This document shows, piece by piece, positions 35,057 to 47,013 of a DNA stretch of 64,000 bases. The notes under the pieces are model-generated. The model saw only the letters and a program-made list of their open reading frames with translations, did not search any database and had not been told where the DNA came from. How positions within the stretch are numbered: the stretch's first letter is position 1; the number at the start of each line of letters is the position of its first letter. Source of the DNA: Aerobium sp039839275 (lineage in GTDB: Bacteria > Pseudomonadota > Alphaproteobacteria > Rhizobiales > Rhizobiaceae); the NCBI RefSeq assembly GCF_039839275.1, contig NZ_JBDOQP010000001.1, forward strand, positions 558,001 to 622,000, read 5' to 3'. The translations under genes were made by a program, and so were the position numbers.

Positions 35057-35608
35057 TCAGAACGGAAAGGCTGCCTGCGCAGGTGCGGGAGCTTGCAGCA
35101 GGATACCTTCGTGAGCCAGCAGGCGCTCTTTTGTCGCTGCGCCACCGGGCGCTGAAAAGCCACCGATCTTGCCACCCGCCGCAAGGATGCGGTGACAGGG
35201 AATGACGAGGGGCAGCGGGTTGCGGCCGAGCGCCTGGCCGGTCTCCCGCGCCATCTTCGGAAAACCAGCGCGCTCCGCCAGTTCCCCATAGGTGGTAACT
35301 TCACCCTGACGCAGCTTCAGTGCCGCGGCATAGATCGACCTTCTGAACGGATCTATGCCGGAGAGGTCGAAGGGCAGGGTGGAAAAGTCGACGGTTGCGC
35401 CGTCCGCATAAGAACGCACGAGCCTCATCGCCTCTTCGACGAAGGGCGCGCGCGGCGCTTCCGCGTCCGCAGTGTCGGTCCATTTCGCCGCGAGCCGTTC
35501 CGCAGCCCCTCGCGAAGCCTGCGGCAGCGCGAGGCGCGTCAGCCCCGTGTCGCTCCACGCCAGCGCGACGAACCCCAGCGCCGTATCGAAGACCAGCCGT
35601 CCGGCCAT
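35057..35608 (-). CDS. ogt: Methylated-DNA-protein-cysteine methyltransferase
   Basis: A 183-residue O6-alkylguanine-DNA alkyltransferase. The acceptor Cys138 is in the signature IPCHRI, with the Tyr-Gly-Glu motif TTYGELAE and ALGRNPLPLVIPCHR around it, and GGKIGGFSAPGG closing the site. It removes O6-alkyl groups from guanine in a suicide reaction. The ATG at 35608 has GGGAGAA upstream. Single gene. Confidence 0.93.
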   Translation of the reverse strand: MAGRLVFDTALGFVALAWSDTGLTRLALPQASRGAAERLAAKWTDTADAEAPRAPFVEEAMRLVRSYADGATVDFSTLPFDLSGIDPFRRSIYAAALKLRQGEVTTYGELAERAGFPKMARETGQALGRNPLPLVIPCHRILAAGGKIGGFSAPGGAATKERLLAHEGILLQAPAPAQAAFPF

Positions 35609-35773
35609 GATTTTCTCCCGTCGATCGAACCCTAACATGAGACCGCCGCCGAACGAAAGGGGAACGTTGCGCGTGCTGACAGCCGAATTCGGATGACGGG
35701 TTGCAGGCGGCGGGGCGACATTGTATGGCTCGCGAAGGGTGGGGAGTGTTGATCGACGAAGGAAGAGGGCGTC

Positions 35774-36445
35774 TTGCCTCGATTGCGTCCCGACATAGCG
35801 CTGAGCGCGCTTCTTGCCGCAGGCATGCTGTCGGCCTGCAGCACATCCAGTGCGGGCCTTGGCGAGCAGCTTGCGCTTGCCGCCGAACAGGAAGCCGCCG
35901 ATCCGGCGCTGCCCGATACCGTCTCCATCATGCCCAGCCCCTCCGGCATCGAGGCCAAAGCTGCCGCGCTCGCGGCGATCACGCCCTCTGCCTATGCCGG
36001 CTCGACGCCCAGCGATCCCGCCGCGCTTGCGATTTCATCCGGCACGAAAGTGGCGGCGCGGAGCCCCGAGCTCGACGCGCTGATCGCGCGATACGCGGCG
36101 CACCACGAGATTCCCGAGTCGCTCTTGCGGCGGGTCGTAAACCGGGAAAGCACCTTCAACCCGGCAGCGCGCAACGGACCCTACTGGGGGCTCATGCAGA
36201 TCCTGCCGGCCACCGCGCGCACCATGGGTTATCGCGGCTCACCCGAAGGGCTGCTCGATGCCGAGACCAACCTGATGTACGCCGGCAAGTACCTGCGCGG
36301 CGCCTACATGACGGCCGACGGCAACCATGACCTTGCCGTGCGCTTCTATTCGCGCGGCTATTATTACGACGCCAAGCGCAAGGGCCTGCTGGAAGCGACC
36401 GGCCTGCGGCCATCTCGCACGCGGATGGCATCCGGGTCACTTTGA
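35774..36445 (+). CDS. Lytic transglycosylase lipoprotein
   Basis: A 223-residue SLT-domain enzyme that cleaves peptidoglycan in the periplasm. The lipobox LSAC puts the lipidated Cys at residue 22. A Pro/Ala/Ser linker precedes the SLT domain, whose catalytic Glu125 is in NRESTFNP and whose family motifs are GLMQILPATARTMGY and NLMYAGKYL. The start is a TTG at 35774 with GGAAGAGGG upstream; no ATG gives a complete signal peptide. Confidence 0.85.
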   Translation: MPRLRPDIALSALLAAGMLSACSTSSAGLGEQLALAAEQEAADPALPDTVSIMPSPSGIEAKAAALAAITPSAYAGSTPSDPAALAISSGTKVAARSPELDALIARYAAHHEIPESLLRRVVNRESTFNPAARNGPYWGLMQILPATARTMGYRGSPEGLLDAETNLMYAGKYLRGAYMTADGNHDLAVRFYSRGYYYDAKRKGLLEATGLRPSRTRMASGSL

Positions 36446-36501
36446 CGTGAATCGCGGCGGCTGCCGGTGATTTTGCCGCAGAACCCGTTTAGCTGCGGAT
36501 C

Positions 36502-37551
36502 ATGACCAAGATCGACCGACGCACAATTCTCGCCCTGCCTTTCCTGATCGGCCTTGCCGGCTCCGCGCGCAGCGAGGAGACCGAGATGATGGCCGAGCGC
36601 ATCGCAGACCTTCTCGACCGCGCCGAGGCGCTTGAACAGTTGCAGACGGTGCTGGTCAGCCTCGACGGGCGCCTCATCGCCGAGCGCGGCTTTCGCGGCC
36701 ATTCGGCGGGCACGCCCACCAACATCAAGTCGGCGTCGAAGTCCGTCGTTTCGGCGATGGTCGGCATGGCGATCGACAAGGGCTTGCTCGACGGCCCGGA
36801 CCAGGCGATCGCGCCGATCCTGCGCGCCGAGCTGCCAGCCGATCCCGACCCGCGCATCAACGAGATCACCATCGGCAATCTTCTGTCGATGCAGGCGGGG
36901 CTGGGGCGCACGTCGGGACCGAATTACGGCCGCTGGATCGCCAGCAGCAACTGGGTGCGCGAGGCGCTCGCCATGCCGTTCGATGACGACCCCGGCGGGC
37001 GCATGCTCTATTCCACCGGTTCGACGCATCTCCTGTCAGCAATCCTGACGCGGGTGAGCGGACGGCCAATGCTGGAGCTGGCCAATGACTGGTTCGACCC
37101 GCTCGAGGGCTTCCGCATCGGCGGCTGGCATCGCGACCCGCAGGGCATCTACATGGGCGGCAACCAGATGGCGATGAGCCCGCGCTCGCTGTTGGCCTTC
37201 GGCGAACTCTACCGGCGCGGCGGCGTCACGCCCGACGGTACACGGCTCATACCGACCGACTGGATCGAGCAGTCGTGGCAGCCGCGCACGAGTTCGCCAT
37301 TCAACGGCTATCGCTACGGCTATGGCTGGTTCATGCACGGCATCGGCGGGCGCGACGTGCATTTCGCCTGGGGGCATGGCGGGCAGATGCTCTACATCGT
37401 GCCGGAGCTGAAGCTCACGGTGGCGATGACGTCGGACGAGAACCAGCGCTCGGCGGCGAACGGCTACCGCAACCGGCTGAACCAGTTGATGGCCGACATC
37501 ATGGCGGCGGTGGAAGACCACGTCGAGGCGGGCGCGCTTACCCGAAATTAA
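36502..37551 (+). CDS. Beta-lactamase-family serine hydrolase
   Basis: A 349-residue serine hydrolase of the class C beta-lactamase/esterase fold. The SxxK is Ser77-Lys80 (SASK), the Tyr motif is Y170-S-T, and GHGG near residue 298 replaces KTG. The N-terminus (DRRTILALPFLIGLAGSARSE) looks like an export signal with a twin-arginine-like start. Members are esterases, amidases or D-peptidases; the substrate cannot be read here. It follows the lytic transglycosylase gene by 56 bases in the same direction. Confidence 0.85.
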   Translation: MTKIDRRTILALPFLIGLAGSARSEETEMMAERIADLLDRAEALEQLQTVLVSLDGRLIAERGFRGHSAGTPTNIKSASKSVVSAMVGMAIDKGLLDGPDQAIAPILRAELPADPDPRINEITIGNLLSMQAGLGRTSGPNYGRWIASSNWVREALAMPFDDDPGGRMLYSTGSTHLLSAILTRVSGRPMLELANDWFDPLEGFRIGGWHRDPQGIYMGGNQMAMSPRSLLAFGELYRRGGVTPDGTRLIPTDWIEQSWQPRTSSPFNGYRYGYGWFMHGIGGRDVHFAWGHGGQMLYIVPELKLTVAMTSDENQRSAANGYRNRLNQLMADIMAAVEDHVEAGALTRN

Positions 37552-37575
37552 GGGCTGGCGTGTTTTAACGCCTCC

Positions 37576-38115
37576 ATGAGCAAGAAACCGGATACGACCC
37601 CCGCCGCCGCAACGGACGCGCCCAAGAAGCGCTCCAAGGTCAAGCTCGCTTTGTTCGCCATGGCGCCGCTGGTGCTGGCGGGCGCCGGCTATGGCGGCTG
37701 GATGTTCTACAGCGGCGGCCATGCGGAAGCAGCCGTCGACGAGCACGCGGCAGAGCCGGTGCCGGTGTCCGCGGTGCCGACCGAGATCGCGGCCGAGACC
37801 TCATTCACCCACTCCTTCGCGCTTGCCACCATCATCGCCTCGCAATGCGGCAAGGCGCGCGTGCCGGCGCTGCAGGTTGCCAGCGACGCGGAAGCCCATG
37901 CCGACGGCATGCTGGTCAACCTGTCGTGGCAGGCGGCTGCCCGCCGCACCCTGACCCTCGACGAAGGCAATTGCCGCCGCTTCCTCAACGAGGTGCGTGG
38001 CGCCGAGCGCAAGGCGATGGAACTGGCGGAAGCCAAGGCCGGCGGCGGCGGACATGGCGGCAAGGGCGGCGGCGACCACGGCGCCAAGCCGGCCGCAAAA
38101 CCCGCGCATCACTGA
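37576..38115 (+). CDS. Membrane-anchored protein with Gly/His tail, unknown
   Basis: A 179-residue protein with one N-terminal membrane helix (about residues 24-46) after a Lys-rich cytosolic start. The periplasmic part has a conserved-looking core (SFTHSFALATIIASQCGKARVPAL, LTLDEGNCRRFLNEVRGAERKAM) and a low-complexity tail rich in Gly, His and Lys, which may bind metal. It starts 24 bases after the serine hydrolase and may be co-transcribed. No family recognised. Confidence 0.65.
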   Translation: MSKKPDTTPAAATDAPKKRSKVKLALFAMAPLVLAGAGYGGWMFYSGGHAEAAVDEHAAEPVPVSAVPTEIAAETSFTHSFALATIIASQCGKARVPALQVASDAEAHADGMLVNLSWQAAARRTLTLDEGNCRRFLNEVRGAERKAMELAEAKAGGGGHGGKGGGDHGAKPAAKPAHH

Positions 38116-38339
38116 CGCGGCGTCGCCGCACATCGCTCCATCACCCGTTTGCAGTCTGGCGACTGTCCAACACCGCTGGACCTGCGCATGGCAAGACGAG
38201 CACGCGCGCCGTCATGACAGGCGTTTCCATGCAAGGGTAGGGCAGGCCCTCCCACATCGATCTGCGCGGAAACCTTGCTGGCCCAAGACGGCGCGGCCGC
38301 GCTGCGCTACTGTCGCCTCGACCATCTGAGGAGCATTCC

Positions 38340-38804
38340 ATGCCGGCCATTTCGCTTCCACTCGACGGTTCGTGCCGCTGCGGGCGGGTTCACATCCGCC
38401 TCACCAGCGCGCCGATCTGCACCGCCGCTTGCCATTGCCGCGGCTGCCAGAAGATGGCGGCAAGCGCCTATTCGCTGACCGCCATGGTGCCCGTCGACGC
38501 GCTGGAGGTGACCAGCGGCGATACCGTGATCGGCGGCATGCACGCGCCGGAGCTGCAGCATCATTTCTGCGCCCACTGCATGAGCTGGATATTCACCCGC
38601 CCTGTCGGCATGCCCTTCGTTAACGTCCGCCCGACGATGTTCGAGGACACGCGCTGGTTCTGGCCGTACATCGAGACCCATGCCAGCGCCCGGCTGCCCT
38701 TCGCGCAGACCGGCGCGGTGAAGAGCTTCGAGAAATTTCCGGCGATGAGCGAGATGGAAGGCCTGCTGAAGGGCTATGCGGAGTGGTCGGCGCAGGCGGT
38801 TTAG
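38340..38804 (+). CDS. GFA-family (glutathione-formaldehyde-activating-like) protein
   Basis: A 154-residue GFA/CENP-V fold protein. Zinc-binding Cys residues are C12 and C14 (SCRCG), C31, C33 and C36 (CHCRGC), and C77 and C80 (FCAHC). These proteins bind zinc, and some bind glutathione-formaldehyde adducts; function in general is uncertain. The ATG at 38340 follows AGGAGCATTCC. It is the last gene before a repeat block. Confidence 0.88.
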   Translation: MPAISLPLDGSCRCGRVHIRLTSAPICTAACHCRGCQKMAASAYSLTAMVPVDALEVTSGDTVIGGMHAPELQHHFCAHCMSWIFTRPVGMPFVNVRPTMFEDTRWFWPYIETHASARLPFAQTGAVKSFEKFPAMSEMEGLLKGYAEWSAQAV

Positions 38805-38876
38805 CGCCCGCTTTCCGCCCCGTCGTCCCCGGGCCTGACCCGGAACAGCTTGCTCACAATGGCGCCCGCTTCTCCC

Positions 38877-39048
38877 CCTCGTCATCCTCGGGCCTGACCC
38901 GAGGATCCATGCCGGACCGGTCCATGCCGCACGCGGCGTTGCCGACGTTCGTTCTTCGCCCACCGCCTCACGCTTCCGATGTGTTCAGGCATGGACCCCC
39001 GGGTCTGCGCCTCCGCTTCGCTGCGGCTTCGCCCGAGGATGACGAAGG
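38877..39048. repeat. MITE-like palindromic element, copy 1
   Basis: A 172-bp element bounded by inverted termini CCTCGTCATCCTCGGGC (38877-38893) and GCCCGAGGATGACGAAGG (39031-39048). An inner GAGGATCCATGCC-type pair strengthens the fold. No open frame for a transposase is present. Close relatives of this GTCATCCTCGGG motif are common in alphaproteobacterial intergenic DNA. Confidence 0.7.
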
Positions 39049-39130
39049 TGGGGGATATGCGCGATGGTAGTGTGCCCGGTCAGTCGTGGCGCAATGAAAC
39101 AGCTTGCCCACAATGGCGCCCGCTTCTCCG

Positions 39131-39302
39131 CCTCGTCGTCCTCGGGCCTGACCCGAGGATCCATGCCGGACCGGTCCGTGCCGCACGCAGCGTTGCCGAC
39201 GTTCGTTCTTCGCCCACCGCCTCACGCTTCCGATGTGTTCACGCATGGATCCCCGGGTCTGCGCCTCCGCTTCGCTGCGGCTTCGCCCGAGGATGACGAA
39301 GG
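39131..39302. repeat. MITE-like palindromic element, copy 2
   Basis: Second 172-bp element, termini CCTCGTCGTCCTCGGGC (39131-39147) and GCCCGAGGATGACGAAGG (39285-39302), about 95% like copy 1 by eye. It lies directly downstream of the DUF2945 gene stop. Confidence 0.7.
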
Positions 39303-39334
39303 TGGGGATATGCGCGATGGTAGTTGGGGGCCGG

Positions 39335-39550
39335 TCAGTCGTTGCGGCGTTCGATTTCCGAACGGCTCTTCAGCACCTGATCGCCGTCCTCCTGCACGAT
39401 CAGATAGGCCGGCTCGTCCTTCGACGCCTTGCGCTTGATCGTCTCGCCCTTGATCGTGCGGGTGACGTTGCTGGTGAATGTCTCTGCGATCTTGCCCTCG
39501 GCGCGATGCGCACCCCATTTCCATGTCACTGCCGTGCCCTTGCGAAACAT
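39335..39550 (-). CDS. DUF2945 (HVA1/tudor-like) protein
   Basis: A 71-residue protein of the DUF2945 family, with the conserved start GTAVTWKWG and GKIAETFTSNVTRTIKGETIKRKAS, ending in DQVLKSRSEIE. AAAGGAG sits upstream of the ATG. Family function is unknown; the fold is small and beta-rich and may bind protein or nucleic acid. Its 3' end is partly copied into the neighbouring repeat block. Confidence 0.88.
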   Translation of the reverse strand: MFRKGTAVTWKWGAHRAEGKIAETFTSNVTRTIKGETIKRKASKDEPAYLIVQEDGDQVLKSRSEIERRND

Positions 39551-39755
39551 CGCCGGTCTCCTTTGCCGGAGAAATGCGGGGAGCGAGGGAGGGGTTCCGG
39601 GGTAGGGCAGGGAGCGCTCAGCATCTACTGGCGTGAGCCAAGATTCACCGCAGGATAGATAGCCCGAACGCTGAATAGCGATCGGGTGGTCGAGACGGGG
39701 ACATTTCTGCGTGTTGTGTTACTGTTGGGCATTCCGGCCTAGAGTTATATATGAA

Positions 39756-40211
39756 ATGTCTAATCGCGTCCGCTACCAGCTCTCAGCTTCTGTCTTTGTT
39801 GCCTTACGCAATAGTGACCAAGTCCTTATGCTACGCAGGAAGGGAACGGGTTGGATGGACGGCTCCTTTAGCCTTCCCGCTGGTGGCCTTGATGCCGGAG
39901 AAACCATTTCCCAAGCTGCTATTCGGGAAGCTTATGAGGAGATCGGAATAGGCCTATCGCCTGGTGATCTTGTCTATGCTCATACGCTTCATAGCCTTAC
40001 CGAGGGCCAGAATTGGATGGGCCATTTCTTCATCGCCACAAGATGGGAAGGCACCCCCAAGTTGGTCGAACTGGATAAGCACTCTGATATCGGCTGGTGG
40101 CCAATGGGATCGCTACCGTCGCGGACAATCCCTTATGTTCGACAAGCGTTGCTAAACATCGGCAAGGCGATACCGTATTCAGAATACGGATGGGGTGAAG
40201 CTGAAAGGTAG
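39756..40211 (+). CDS. NUDIX hydrolase
   Basis: A 151-residue NUDIX protein with an intact Nudix box: Gly43, Glu49, and REAYEEIGI at residues 57-65. It would hydrolyse a nucleoside diphosphate derivative using Mg2+. The ATG at 39756 is chosen; an earlier frame start at 39711 adds a Cys/Trp-rich stretch unlike the family. Base composition is visibly lower in GC than the flanks, as is the next gene, which suggests recent acquisition. Confidence 0.85.
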   Translation: MSNRVRYQLSASVFVALRNSDQVLMLRRKGTGWMDGSFSLPAGGLDAGETISQAAIREAYEEIGIGLSPGDLVYAHTLHSLTEGQNWMGHFFIATRWEGTPKLVELDKHSDIGWWPMGSLPSRTIPYVRQALLNIGKAIPYSEYGWGEAER

Positions 40212-40381
40212 CGCCACGTCTGCAATGGTTGGAAAGGCGCTATCCGCCTCTTTCGGCCGGTCTAATGATCATAGGCGGGCATCATCTTGGTGGGTGTTTG
40301 TTTTGCGGACTGGCAGGTTTAGGGCCTTGCATATTGTATGCTGACGATAGGATTCACCAAAATGGAAGTGACCAGTCATCA

Positions 40382-40903
40382 ATGCGCAATATCGCAACTC
40401 TTTTCCTCGGCCTTATTACATACCTGGTACTGACGACAATGCTGTTCGGTGGTCCATTCCACGGGCCCTTTCTGCTGCTCTCTCGCTCGGATCATCTCGG
40501 CATTACAGGGTGGCTTGTGCAGGCCATCGCCATAGTAGGCGGGTTGGCCTGGATGTTCTATGGGCCAATGGCCCGATGCGTCCAACCACCTTTTCGTCTC
40601 TCCGTTTTCATAGCCGGAGCTATAGTTATCCCGACAATCTACCTCGTCCTTGTTGCGGATTGGAAACGAACACGAATAATCGCTGAGTTCGAGGCAGATT
40701 ACGTAGAGCAGAACTCGCTTCTAACATCGCTCAGCAGAGCGCCCGCAGAATATCAGTTCTACCTGCATGCCGTGGCACTCAAGAACTGCCAGCCTTATGC
40801 GTGGAGCTACAGGATGATGGGATTTTACACCTTAGGCCCGAACGTTTCGGTGAACGTCATCCCGCAAGCTTGGGTCAAAATGTGCGGGATCACGAGAGAT
40901 TAG
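40382..40903 (+). CDS. Membrane protein of unknown function, lower GC
   Basis: A 173-residue protein with about three hydrophobic segments (NIATLFLGLITYLVLTTML, ITGWLVQAIAIVGGLAW, FRLSVFIAGAIVIPTIYLVLVADW) then a polar C-terminal region with three Cys. The start is uncertain: the frame is open back to 40229, and no ATG has a strong ribosome site. The segment, with the NUDIX gene, is noticeably less GC-rich than surrounding DNA. No family recognised. Confidence 0.6.
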   Translation: MRNIATLFLGLITYLVLTTMLFGGPFHGPFLLLSRSDHLGITGWLVQAIAIVGGLAWMFYGPMARCVQPPFRLSVFIAGAIVIPTIYLVLVADWKRTRIIAEFEADYVEQNSLLTSLSRAPAEYQFYLHAVALKNCQPYAWSYRMMGFYTLGPNVSVNVIPQAWVKMCGITRD

Positions 40904-41092
40904 TAAGTGGACCTCGGCTTAGGAGCGACCATCCGCCTTTATTATCGGCGTGTGTCTGAGCGACGGCAATGAGGGTGTAACCCGACCATCCTGCCGCGCC
41001 TCCAAGCAACAGCCATCCTCTCTCCAGACTCCTGATCTGACCGCGCTTGGCCAAGCCACCTTCTCCCACGAAGGGAGGACGAAGCCCGCACC

Positions 41093-44575
<3,483 letters not shown>

Positions 44576-44822
44576 GGAGGCGTCCGTCGGTTCGGCTTGC
44601 GCAAGTCCCGGAACGGGGTGCTCCATCTGGCGCTGACGCGCGCGGAGGCCCGGCCGGTTCGGCACAATCTGGATTCTGTAGGCTAGGCGCGCCTTATAGG
44701 GTAAGGATCGGAGGTAGGGAACCCCGGAAATCACCCCTGGCGGCATTGCCCACGCAAAGCTGCCCTACGGCGACTGCATACCAGGTCGCGCCGGCGTTCA
44801 TCGCGCGAGACGCCAGGGCGTT

Positions 44823-45143
44823 TCAGTGGCCGGAAGAGAGCTTGAGGCCGACCATCCCCGCGACGATGAGGGCCACGCTGGCGATCCTGCCGGCGGTGGC
44901 CGCTTCTCCCATGACGACGATGCCGACGACGAACGCGCCGACCGCGCCAATGCCTGTCCAGATCGCATAGGCCGTGCCAAGAGGAAGGGTGCGCATGGCG
45001 ATCGCGAGAAGCCAAACAGACCCTGCCATCGCCACGACGGTCACGAGCGTCGGGCCAAGCCGCGTGAAGCCGGCCGAATGCTTCATGGTCGTTGCCCAGA
45101 TGATTTCGAGCAGTCCTGCGAGCGAAAGATAGATCCAGGCCAT
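44823..45143 (-). CDS. sugE: SMR-family efflux protein, Gdx/SugE type
   Basis: A 106-residue four-helix small multidrug-resistance protein. Glu13 in LAGLLEIIWA is the proton/substrate residue and MKHSAGFTRL is the Gdx/SugE signature, which points to guanidinium export rather than broad drug efflux. It is divergent from a TetR gene, with a CCGTC-CA-GACGG palindrome in between, so it is likely that TetR represses it. The ATG at 45143 begins MAWIYLSLAG. Confidence 0.88.
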   Translation of the reverse strand: MAWIYLSLAGLLEIIWATTMKHSAGFTRLGPTLVTVVAMAGSVWLLAIAMRTLPLGTAYAIWTGIGAVGAFVVGIVVMGEAATAGRIASVALIVAGMVGLKLSSGH

Positions 45144-45208
45144 GGCGACACCCATCCGTTCCGATCGGCACGCCGCGTGACGCGCCCTTGATGGTATGCT
45201 ATATATAT

Positions 45209-45220
45209 CCGTCCAGACGG
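45209..45220. promoter_or_regulatory. Palindrome between SMR and TetR genes
   Basis: CCGTC (45209-45213), CA, GACGG (45216-45220), next to a TATATATA stretch that probably holds the -10 of the rightward promoter. A likely TetR operator for both divergent genes. Confidence 0.5.
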
Positions 45221-45237
45221 TTTTAAAAGAGGCAGAT

Positions 45238-45777
45238 ATGGGGCGCAAGAAGACGATAGATCGCGACGCCGTGCTCGATGCGGCCGAAGCCATCGTGATG
45301 GAGCTTGGGACCGGCCGGCTCACCTTCGACGAGATCGCGAAGCGCGCCTGCGTCAGCAAGGGCGGCGTGCTTTACTGTTTTGCGTCCAAGCAGGACCTCG
45401 TCGCCGCCATGGTGCGCCGTGACCTGGATCGGTTCTCCGACGATGTGGCAAGGCATCGCGACGAGGCTGGCCATGCCGACGACCTGAAGGCGCATCTGGC
45501 CGCGACCCGGCATGAGAGCGATGTGCTGGCGGCCCGCGCGGCCAGCCTGATGGCGGTGCTGGCCGAGACGCCCGAGCATGCCGCGCCGGTGCGCGAGTAT
45601 TACCGGGGCTGGTTCGCCCGCTTCGATCCGAACAGCGAATCGGGCCGGCGGGCGCGGATGGCGTTTCTCGCCGCGGAAGGAGCGTTCCTGCTGCGCGGCA
45701 TGGGAATGATGGATTTCAGCGAAGACGAATGGCGCGACATGTTCGTGCAGATGGAGAATTTCGCCAGCGGCAGTTAG
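45238..45777 (+). CDS. TetR-family transcriptional regulator
   Basis: A 179-residue TetR regulator. The HTH (GRLTFDEIAKRACVSKGGVLYCFASKQDLVAAMV) is at about 27-60 and the C-terminal ligand domain is helical. The ATG at 45238 follows AGAGGC. It is divergent from the Gdx-like exporter and likely controls it through the palindrome at 45209. It is followed 87 bases later by an unrelated ArsR-led operon. Confidence 0.9.
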   Translation: MGRKKTIDRDAVLDAAEAIVMELGTGRLTFDEIAKRACVSKGGVLYCFASKQDLVAAMVRRDLDRFSDDVARHRDEAGHADDLKAHLAATRHESDVLAARAASLMAVLAETPEHAAPVREYYRGWFARFDPNSESGRRARMAFLAAEGAFLLRGMGMMDFSEDEWRDMFVQMENFASGS

Positions 45778-45864
45778 CCGTGCCGGCAGTGGCGAAGCCG
45801 GGTTGACGAACGCATAACTGTACGGTTATTCAATGATCGATAGCTTAGCGGTTATGGATTCCAG

Positions 45865-46188
45865 ATGCTGCAACCACACGATATCCTGTTCAAGACGCTG
45901 GCCGATCCGACGCGGCGGGCGATCTTCGAACGGTTGTGCCGGGATGGCGACCAGACGGTGCGGGCGCTGACCGTTGGCGCGGGAATCTCTCAGCCTGCCG
46001 TATCGAAGCACCTGGCGCTGCTCAAGCAGGCGGGGCTGGTCCGCGATCGGCCCGATGGAAGGCTGACACATTACAGCGCGCAACTGGACGCCCTTGCACC
46101 GCTCGCCGAATGGACAAGCCGGATGAACAGCTTCTGGCAGGGCCGCTTCGACGATCTTGAAAATCTGCTCGACAGGATGGACCAATGA
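45865..46188 (+). CDS. ArsR-family regulator
   Basis: A 107-residue winged-helix regulator without metal-binding Cys motifs (no CxC). The DPTRRAIFERLC start and VGAGISQPAVSKHLALLKQAGLV recognition region are classic. It heads an operon of five genes and overlaps the SRPBCC gene by four bases (ATGA). Such ArsR-SRPBCC pairs are widespread, with the SRPBCC protein as a possible ligand-binding partner. Confidence 0.88.
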   Translation: MLQPHDILFKTLADPTRRAIFERLCRDGDQTVRALTVGAGISQPAVSKHLALLKQAGLVRDRPDGRLTHYSAQLDALAPLAEWTSRMNSFWQGRFDDLENLLDRMDQ

Positions 46189-46595
46189 CTGATCAGACCG
46201 CCGAGACGCTTTCCGTCGTCGTCGAGCGAGAGATCCCGCACCCACCGGAAAAGATATGGCGTGCCCTGACGCAGCCGCACCTGATCGAGGCGTGGCTGAT
46301 GAAGAACGCCTTCAAGCCGGTGGTGGGACACCGCTTCGACCTGACCGCCGAATGGGGCAAGGTCGATTGCGAGGTCCGTACAGTCGAGCCGCATCGAACC
46401 CTGTCCTACAGTTGGGGCGACCACGATCTCGACAGTGTGGTGACCTGGACGCTTACGCCGATCGCCAACGGCACGCGCCTGCGCATGGAGCAGGCGGGGT
46501 TCCGGCGCGACCAACCGCGCTATTTTGGAGGTGCCAAGGCGGGCTGGCCGCGATTCTTCGAGCAACTCGAGAAGGTACTGGCGAATGAAGACTGA
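46185..46595 (+). CDS. SRPBCC/AHSA1-domain protein
   Basis: A 136-residue START/SRPBCC-fold protein. Family motifs are HPPEKIWRALTQPHLIEAWLM at about residues 19-39, TVEPHRTLSYSWG, and TWTLTPIANGTRLRMEQAGF. These domains bind hydrophobic ligands. It overlaps the ArsR stop by four bases and the next gene by eleven, so translation is coupled. Confidence 0.88.
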   Translation: MTDQTAETLSVVVEREIPHPPEKIWRALTQPHLIEAWLMKNAFKPVVGHRFDLTAEWGKVDCEVRTVEPHRTLSYSWGDHDLDSVVTWTLTPIANGTRLRMEQAGFRRDQPRYFGGAKAGWPRFFEQLEKVLANED

Positions 46596-46980
46596 AGCAT
46601 CAGCGCTCATTGATTCGAGGATCTCCGAACTTGCCGACTGGCGCGGGCAGATGCTTGCGCGTTTGCGGGCCGTGATCCATCAGGCGGACCCCGAGATCGT
46701 CGAGGAATGGAAGTGGCGCGGTGTTCCCGTCTGGTCGCATGAGGGGATCGTCTGCACCGGCGAAAGCTACAAGGCTGCGGTAAAGATGACCCTCGCCAAG
46801 GGCGCTTCGCTGGAAGACCCCTCCGGACTTTTCAACGCCAGCCTCGAAGGCAATGCGAGACGCGCCATCGATTTCCATGAAGGTGACGACATCGACGAGA
46901 CGGCGCTGGCCGAACTCATCCGGGCGGCAGTGGCGCTGAACGTCGCGTCGACCGGCAAGCGCGGCCGGAAGAAGACCTAG
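46585..46980 (+). CDS. DUF1801 domain protein
   Basis: A 131-residue DUF1801 (YdhG-like) protein, with EEWKWRGVPVWSHEGIVCTGESYKAAVKMTLAKGASLEDP as the recognisable core and a Lys/Arg-rich C-terminus. The ATG at 46585 starts inside the SRPBCC gene. Third gene of the ArsR-led operon. Function unknown. Confidence 0.83.
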   Translation: MKTEASALIDSRISELADWRGQMLARLRAVIHQADPEIVEEWKWRGVPVWSHEGIVCTGESYKAAVKMTLAKGASLEDPSGLFNASLEGNARRAIDFHEGDDIDETALAELIRAAVALNVASTGKRGRKKT

Positions 46981-47013
46981 AGCTTCGGCGACCTTGGCCA
47001 CAGGAGATAACGT

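Larger units (their letters stand above)
38844..39342. repeat. 254-bp tandem duplication in intergenic DNA
   Basis: Two nearly identical copies, offset 254 bases: the first begins near 38844, the second near 39098. The repeat ends with GGTCAGTCGT at 39079 and 39333; the second instance includes the stop codon of the DUF2945 gene, so copy 1 carries the last eight bases of that gene. Each copy contains a palindromic element. Confidence 0.85.

Noticed and set aside
35774..38804. Cell-wall enzyme cluster (transglycosylase, serine hydrolase, GFA)
   Set aside because: Same direction but separated by 56 to 224 bases and without functional links; ordinary chromosomal neighbours.
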